Shown one piece after another: positions 5,658-9,078 of a stretch of 9,078 nt of DNA. Each line of letters begins with the position of its first letter. Within the stretch, counting starts at the first letter, position 1. Origin of the DNA: Nitrososphaera_A sp036522495 (GTDB lineage Archaea > Thermoproteota > Nitrososphaeria > Nitrososphaerales > Nitrososphaeraceae); assembly GCA_036522495.1 (NCBI GenBank), contig DATDFS010000067.1:1-9078 (forward strand), written 5' to 3'. A program made the position numbers and the translations under genes. Under the pieces are notes generated by a model that worked only from the letters and a program-made list of their open reading frames with translations, did no database searches and had not been told where the DNA came from.

Positions 5658-6278
5658 TCATGATACTAAAATTAGATTAGTATATCCCCTACTTTCTGTC
5701 ACAGAATTTCCATTAGATTCTTCGACTATTATGGTATTGGAAATTAGGTCATATGTTTGACAATTTTTAGCATCAATAACAACGTAATCATTTAGAATAT
5801 CTACACCATTCAGACTCTCCAAACTAACACTAAAATTTACAGATGAACTGGAGTTAATAAGCAACAATTGGTTCTTCTGATAATTACCTATGCGAACAAG
5901 TCTTCCTTCTCTAGGAGTTGCTCTCACATTTACCTTGACTTCGCCAACTGGATGGATAGTATATCGAGTCATATTATTCACAAAAACTTCAAATTTGAAA
6001 GGATAGCCTGCTGTATTTTCGGCCATTTTACTAACTCCGTCATTCATAATAATGTCTACCTTCTTGATAGTATCAGCATATCTGAAAATCCAATCATTTG
6101 TTGTCTTTACAATATTGTCTATAGTTGTTTTCCTTGATTTATTTTCCGCTTCAGGTAGCTGATATCTATCTACCCAATCCTTGTAGTCTTTACTAATATC
6201 AGTTATGAATTCAGCACATGTATTCTGATAATCTTCAATACTTGTTGCTCGATCTGAACCAGTATCGCTAGCGAACAT
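5658..6278 (-). CDS. Putative envelope protein, signal peptide cut off by upstream stops
   Basis: The uninterrupted frame from ATG 6278 (or TTG 6281) encodes about 206 residues. The first part is helical and charged (EDYQNTCAEFITDISKDYKDW, here cut as EDYQNTCAEF and ITDISKDYKDW), and the later part is strand-rich with an Ig-like look (YTIHPVGEVKVNVRATP, QLLLINSSSSVNFSVSLES). No lipobox or C-terminal anchor is visible. Read upstream in the same frame, the DNA gives IIITSAL directly before the start, then two stops (TGA 6302-6300 and TAG 6305-6303), then MLSSISISLFIFLW starting at ATG 6347. Joined, this would be a normal signal peptide ending ALMFAS before the mature protein. So this is either a broken secreted-protein gene, a sequencing or assembly error, or a truncated cytoplasmic form. 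No family is recognised. A T-run hairpin ends the transcript. Confidence 0.68.
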   Translation of the reverse strand: MFASDTGSDRATSIEDYQNTCAEFITDISKDYKDWVDRYQLPEAENKSRKTTIDNIVKTTNDWIFRYADTIKKVDIIMNDGVSKMAENTAGYPFKFEVFVNNMTRYTIHPVGEVKVNVRATPREGRLVRIGNYQKNQLLLINSSSSVNFSVSLESLNGVDILNDYVVIDAKNCQTYDLISNTIIVEESNGNSVTESRGYTNLILVS

Positions 6279-6347
6279 CAATGCAGAAGTAATAATAATT
6301 CACTACCATAAAAAGATGAATAAAGATATCGATATGCTAGACAACAT
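6279..6347 (-). other. Interrupted signal-peptide coding segment
   Basis: In frame with the gene at 5658-6278, this segment reads MLSSISISLFIFLW, TAG, TGA, IIITSAL. Both sides are strongly hydrophobic and together have the length and make-up of a signal peptide of about 26 residues. The stops lie in the hydrophobic core. An A/T-rich box (AATTATTTT on the minus strand, about 6353-6361) is too close to the ATG at 6347 to be its TATA box. Confidence 0.55.
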
Positions 6348-6718
6348 TATCCAAAATAATTGAACTGTAATGAAAGGAGGAGAAGGCGTTGCTGTTGATT
6401 GTCTACCGTGGTATTTTCTTTGAAAAAATGCTTATCTGTTTTCTTTCTCTTAGGAATTGATCAAAATAATAAATGTGCCCTGCGTGTTGTGATTACAATG
6501 TTTGATTCGGATGTCATTGCTAACACATCGTCACACATAGTATTAGCATTTCTGGTGATATATCTTCTATCATGTGCTTTTTAATCCTGCTGCTTCCATA
6601 TATGTCTGGTTACAATCTCCACTTTGTTCTTGGAGCCAATTCTTGCTAATGAGTATGTGGACGCCATCTGACACATATCTGTAATTATGATATATTAGTA
6701 TAGTTATTAGTTATAACT
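6348..6718. other. Long region with no supported gene, about 370 bases
   Basis: I see no convincing gene here. A plus-strand open frame at 6399-6584 encodes a hydrophobic, Cys-containing 61-mer without promoter or ribosome site support. The GGAGG at 6376-6380 precedes only a frame too short to count. The last 30 bases hold the TATA box of the next gene. No tRNA-like fold, repeat array or transposase remnant was seen. Confidence 0.5.
6690..6697 (+). promoter_or_regulatory. TATA box of the 158-aa gene
   Basis: ATATATTA is centred about 26 bases before the GTG at 6719, so transcription should begin at the start codon itself, making a leaderless mRNA. Confidence 0.55.
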
Positions 6719-7195
6719 GTGATATTATTTTCAGCTCTGGTTGAGGAACTGAGATCGAATATGCATAACAACAGAAATGCCTTATATATCATCTTAAAAA
6801 AAAGTCCAACCGTTGCATATCAAAAGATTAATGATCTTGCAGGTTTCACGGGTTCGCGCTATAATTTGAATTTGCAATTGCATTTTCCTGATTCAAAAAA
6901 GATCCATGACATTGATTCATATGGAACTGAGAACATTGGCATAGTGGTAGATAAATTTCGTAGAACTTTTCCTATTCCTAGAGAAGATATAAAACGAAAA
7001 GCAAGTGAGGTAATTGGCAATAACATTCAGGCTCAAGACGCGTATATGTATGAAGGGAAGGAGGGGATAAAGTTGGTTTTAGAAAATGGAAGAATAGAAA
7101 TCCTGCCAGGTTCTATCCATTTATGGTGTAATGTAGAGGACAAAAAGATACAAAGTTATTGTGACTGGTTGCTGCAAAATGTCTACTTTAGATGA
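6719..7195 (+). CDS. 158-aa cytoplasmic protein of unknown function
   Basis: The start is a GTG placed exactly where a TATA box at 6690-6697 would start transcription, so it is probably leaderless; an in-frame ATG at 6761 would shorten the protein by 14 residues. The protein has no signal or membrane segment. It opens with a helix (ILFSALVEELRSNMHN), continues with YIILKKSPTVAYQKINDLAGF, which has the feel of a helix-turn-helix half, then a mixed part with IGIVVDKFRRTFPIPREDIKRK and a strand-rich end (GIKLVLENGRIEILPGSIHLW) followed by a final helix with two Cys (C126 region WCNV and YCDWLLQNVYF). I cannot name the family. It stands alone between two minus-strand envelope genes, so context does not help. 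A DNA-binding role is only a guess. Confidence 0.75.
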   Translation: MILFSALVEELRSNMHNNRNALYIILKKSPTVAYQKINDLAGFTGSRYNLNLQLHFPDSKKIHDIDSYGTENIGIVVDKFRRTFPIPREDIKRKASEVIGNNIQAQDAYMYEGKEGIKLVLENGRIEILPGSIHLWCNVEDKKIQSYCDWLLQNVYFR

Positions 7196-7357
7196 TTTAG
7201 GCTGATGCAATACCTGTTTGCTAACATGACTCAAGCTTCAAATTGGATTGGATAATTCACGAAGCATTAGTTAGCTGATGAGATGAAGAAATGTGTGAAG
7301 AATTATGATGTCGGGCTAGATACTCAGACGTGTTTGTAATAAATCTATTAGTATTTG

Positions 7358-7362
7358 AAAAA
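7358..7362 (-). terminator. Possible T-run end of the surface-protein gene
   Basis: Five A on the plus strand read as TTTTT on the minus strand, about 46 bases beyond the stop at 7408-7410, in very AT-rich sequence. A 10-bp palindrome ATGTATACAT (7399-7408) overlaps the stop codon. Either may contribute to transcript end formation; the evidence is weak. Confidence 0.25.
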
Positions 7363-7407
7363 TATTGACATCTATTAAATTTGCATTTTTGAAGGCCTAT
7401 GTATACA

Positions 7408-8163
7408 TCATAGTTTCTTAGCAACTAGTTCATAACTATACTGAAGTTGGTTTTCAGCGTTATATGCCTCTGCTTTGATTGGTAAAGGAACGTCATGGGA
7501 TATCCAGATCCGGCTAGTTTTAGACCCTATTGTGTAACTTAATAGATAAGCGTTAAAAATCCCTGCATTTGTATGTACATTCCCCTGAGCAACTACTTTT
7601 ACAGGATTTGTTGTTACACCTGTAGTAATTGAATTCCATTCTGCTCCAATGACCAGATATTTTGCCTCTCCTAGAGCAATATCCCTAATTTCCAATATTG
7701 ATGATTCTATTGGTTCATAATATGGTGTAAAACCTTGATTTATAGGACCAGCATTAATTAATTGCTGTTTTGATAATAAAACCGTGTCTTGCCTCATAAC
7801 TCGTGGTGTTGTTCCATTAAGTACGTGAATGATCGCTTTCCATTTGTCATTGTTATTATTAGTGCTATTGCTTTCATCCTGAACAAACTTTAGAGACACT
7901 AATGAATCTATAAGCGAGCTGTGTTCTCCCAAGCTACTCCAAGGCGAACTATGACTTCCAATTCTTGTCAAAGAATAGTTCAATACAGTTCCTGAATGAA
8001 CAGGCTGACCAACTACCCATAAATCAGCCGCCGTTGGAGGGTGAGTGATTGAAGGACTCGGACCAGAAAATCCTCCACCAATAGCAATAATTATAACACT
8101 TATGCTTATTCCTAGCAAAGCAAGAATTCCTGACAATAAAAAAACCTTCTGCTTAGGGGACAT
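7408..8163 (-). CDS. Membrane-anchored extracellular protein sharing a domain with its upstream neighbour
   Basis: The start at ATG 8163 gives 251 residues: a short basic N-terminus (MSPKQK), a membrane-spanning segment at about 7-29 (FLLSGILALLGISISVIIIA), a Gly/Ser/Pro linker, and an outside domain. The frame runs on to a TTG at 8220, but a TATA box lies in that extension, so the shorter start is used. With no small-residue cleavage site evident after the hydrophobic stretch, it is probably an uncleaved N-terminal anchor. The outside part carries several N-glycosylation sequons (for example NYS, NST, NGT). Residues about 188-249 match, by eye, the first visible domain of the neighbouring gene: AGxFxx, then IWIS, P-x-P-x-KA, Y, QY-x-Y/F-x-L. 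It lies 71 bases after that gene, same strand, but with its own promoter. Its function is not known. Confidence 0.82.
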   Translation of the reverse strand: MSPKQKVFLLSGILALLGISISVIIIAIGGGFSGPSPSITHPPTAADLWVVGQPVHSGTVLNYSLTRIGSHSSPWSSLGEHSSLIDSLVSLKFVQDESNSTNNNNDKWKAIIHVLNGTTPRVMRQDTVLLSKQQLINAGPINQGFTPYYEPIESSILEIRDIALGEAKYLVIGAEWNSITTGVTTNPVKVVAQGNVHTNAGIFNAYLLSYTIGSKTSRIWISHDVPLPIKAEAYNAENQLQYSYELVAKKL

Positions 8164-8191
8164 GGATGATTTTAATTGATAGTTGTGACTA

Positions 8192-8203
8192 TGATTATTT
8201 AAG
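8192..8203 (-). promoter_or_regulatory. TATA box of the membrane-anchored protein
   Basis: On the minus strand this reads CGCTTAAATAAT or near it, centred near 8198. It predicts transcription start near 8172 and a leader of about 9 bases before the ATG at 8163. Confidence 0.45.
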
Positions 8204-8234
8204 CGTAAAGAAAAAAACAAAAAAAGAGTTAAGA

Positions 8235-8402
8235 TTAGGAATTTGCTCTATTCCCAAACAATGACTCCATTCCAAAGCCTTTTGTCCTTGTCATAAACAC
8301 TACAAGTCCGATTATTGCTGCCATTATTATTATTGATATATTTACCGGAAATTCAGGTGTAGTTGCTGTCGATATAGGTGTAGTTGTTGCTCCTCCTCCT
8401 CA
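8235..8402 (-). other. In-frame extension past TGA: Thr/Pro linker and PEF-type sorting anchor
   Basis: The TGA at 8402-8400 that ends the large surface-protein frame is followed, in the same frame, by 54 sense codons and a TAA at 8237-8235. They read GGGATTTPISTATTP, then EFPVNISIIIMAAIIGLVV, then FMTRTKGFG and a short tail. That is the layout of an archaeal PEF-CTERM/PEFG-type signal: low-complexity linker, PEF motif, one membrane segment, basic end. Such signals are handled by archaeosortases in the membrane. The TGA lies in a row of GGA glycine codons, so one base change from GGA explains it. Confidence 0.75.
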
Positions 8403-9078
8403 TCCTGCAGCCACGACATCAAAGTTGGCATTCTCTACAAATTCACCTGTAGGCTGACCTTGAACGGCATCAATGCTTACTAGAACCTTAGCTGGGCCAC
8501 CCTTTGTAAAGGTTATGCCAGTTTGTTTGCCAGTTCCATCTGGAGCACTCTGATCGTGAACATCTCTGATTACTTTACCGCTAGCATCTGTTACCTTGAA
8601 GCTGTAGCTGACGCCGCTCTGGGCATTTTGTGAGTTGCTCTCAAAAAGGACCCCGAAATCTGTTGGCTTTCCAACAGTAATTGTCGGTGGATCCCAAAGT
8701 AATTGTATGTAATATGTTCCGCGTGCTGTTTGTATGGTTAAGGGGGGCTTGGGAATCACAATTTGGCTCTTTGGTGTTGGAGGCTGACCCTGACCTGCTG
8801 CTTGAAGATCGAATGCATATTGGATCGGAGGGGTTCCTGATGTTACATCTGCATAGGTCTGTGCTTTGACAGGATAAGGGATATTAGGGCTTATCCAAAT
8901 GTTGTTGTCCACTCCTTTGTGATAAGTAATTACCTTTGTATCGAATGACCCAGCTGGTACGGTTACTTTTGCAGAAGCACCTGGAGCAATTGGTGATCCT
9001 CCTATGGACGCAATCTTACCCCAATAGGAAGCGCTCAATGACTGACCGGGTTTGGGAACAAAAGCAGCAAGCCAATGT
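8400..9078 (-). CDS. Extracellular surface protein with Ig-like domain (partial, runs off right edge)
   Basis: The frame is open from the window edge at 9078 to the TGA at 8402-8400, giving 225 visible codons; the true start is outside, and the TTG at 9038 is not a real start because coding continues upstream (WLAAFVPKPGQSLSASYWG). The first visible domain (about 8957-8799) resembles the C-terminal domain of the next gene downstream: VPAGSFDTKVITY, NNIWIS, PYPVKAQTY, IQYAFDLQA. A Pro/Gln linker follows, then a beta-sandwich-like domain of about 110 residues with IQLLWDPPTITVGKPTDF, YSFKVTDASGKVIRDVHDQS, GTGKQTGITFTKGGPAKVLV and a closing strand EFVENANFDVV. This Ig-like type is frequent in thaumarchaeal surface proteins. 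Without the sequence after the TGA the protein would have no membrane anchor and would be released; with it, it would be anchored by a PEF-type signal. Confidence 0.85.
   Translation of the reverse strand, partial: HWLAAFVPKPGQSLSASYWGKIASIGGSPIAPGASAKVTVPAGSFDTKVITYHKGVDNNIWISPNIPYPVKAQTYADVTSGTPPIQYAFDLQAAGQGQPPTPKSQIVIPKPPLTIQTARGTYYIQLLWDPPTITVGKPTDFGVLFESNSQNAQSGVSYSFKVTDASGKVIRDVHDQSAPDGTGKQTGITFTKGGPAKVLVSIDAVQGQPTGEFVENANFDVVAAG

Noticed and set aside
6399..6584. Plus-strand open frame of 61 codons, hydrophobic
   Set aside because: No TATA box or ribosome site at a sensible distance, low-complexity hydrophobic content, and no recognisable motif.
8400..8402. TGA read as selenocysteine
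   Set aside because: It sits in a glycine-rich linker with no catalytic context, no SECIS-like hairpin was seen near the gene, and this archaeal lineage is not known to use selenocysteine.
1..9078. CRISPR array, rRNA or riboswitch
   Set aside because: No regularly spaced repeats, no conserved rRNA core sequences and no recognisable aptamer were seen on either strand.

Overview
The window reads as a stretch of an ammonia-oxidising archaeon of the class Nitrososphaeria (Thaumarchaeota), most like the Nitrososphaera/Nitrosocosmicus group. The grounds are a low GC content judged by eye, archaeal TATA boxes about 26 bases ahead of start codons with short or absent leaders, a PsbP-like secreted protein, a C-terminal PEF-type (archaeosortase) sorting sequence, small zinc-finger proteins, and an archaeal-style tRNA-Gly without encoded CCA. 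The genus is an inference; nothing here is a species marker.

Layout. 1-1848 (+): the end of one gene and, 3 bases later, a 545-aa AAA+ type ATPase whose C-terminus looks like a degenerate PD-(D/E)XK nuclease fold; this is the most accessory-looking, system-like unit. 2060-2686 (+): a secreted PsbP-like protein. 2919-3422 (-): a small exported protein, divergent from a plus-strand group at 3538-4619 (a CxxC/CxxH protein, a 151-aa unknown, and an acidic protein ending in a zinc ribbon). 4673-4747 (-): tRNA-Gly(GCC). 4959-5251 (-): a decayed, frameshifted DDE transposase fragment. 5290-5397 (+): a 35-aa C2H2 zinc-finger gene with its own TATA box. 5658-6278 (-): a protein whose apparent signal peptide is cut off by two adjacent stop codons, followed by a T-run hairpin terminator. 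6719-7195 (+): a leaderless-looking gene of unknown function. 7408-8163 (-) and 8235-9078 (-): two tandem surface proteins sharing a related domain; the second has an in-frame TGA just before its PEF-type membrane anchor and runs off the right edge.

How it fits together. The right half is mainly envelope proteins, and in two of them a stop codon separates the protein body from its targeting signal (N-terminal in one, C-terminal in the other). That may reflect nonsense mutations, assembly errors or recoding, and it deserves checking in reads. The left end is the best candidate for an uncharacterised DNA-linked system. Several genes have a nominal first start that lies inside or upstream of the TATA box, so I moved the starts downstream.
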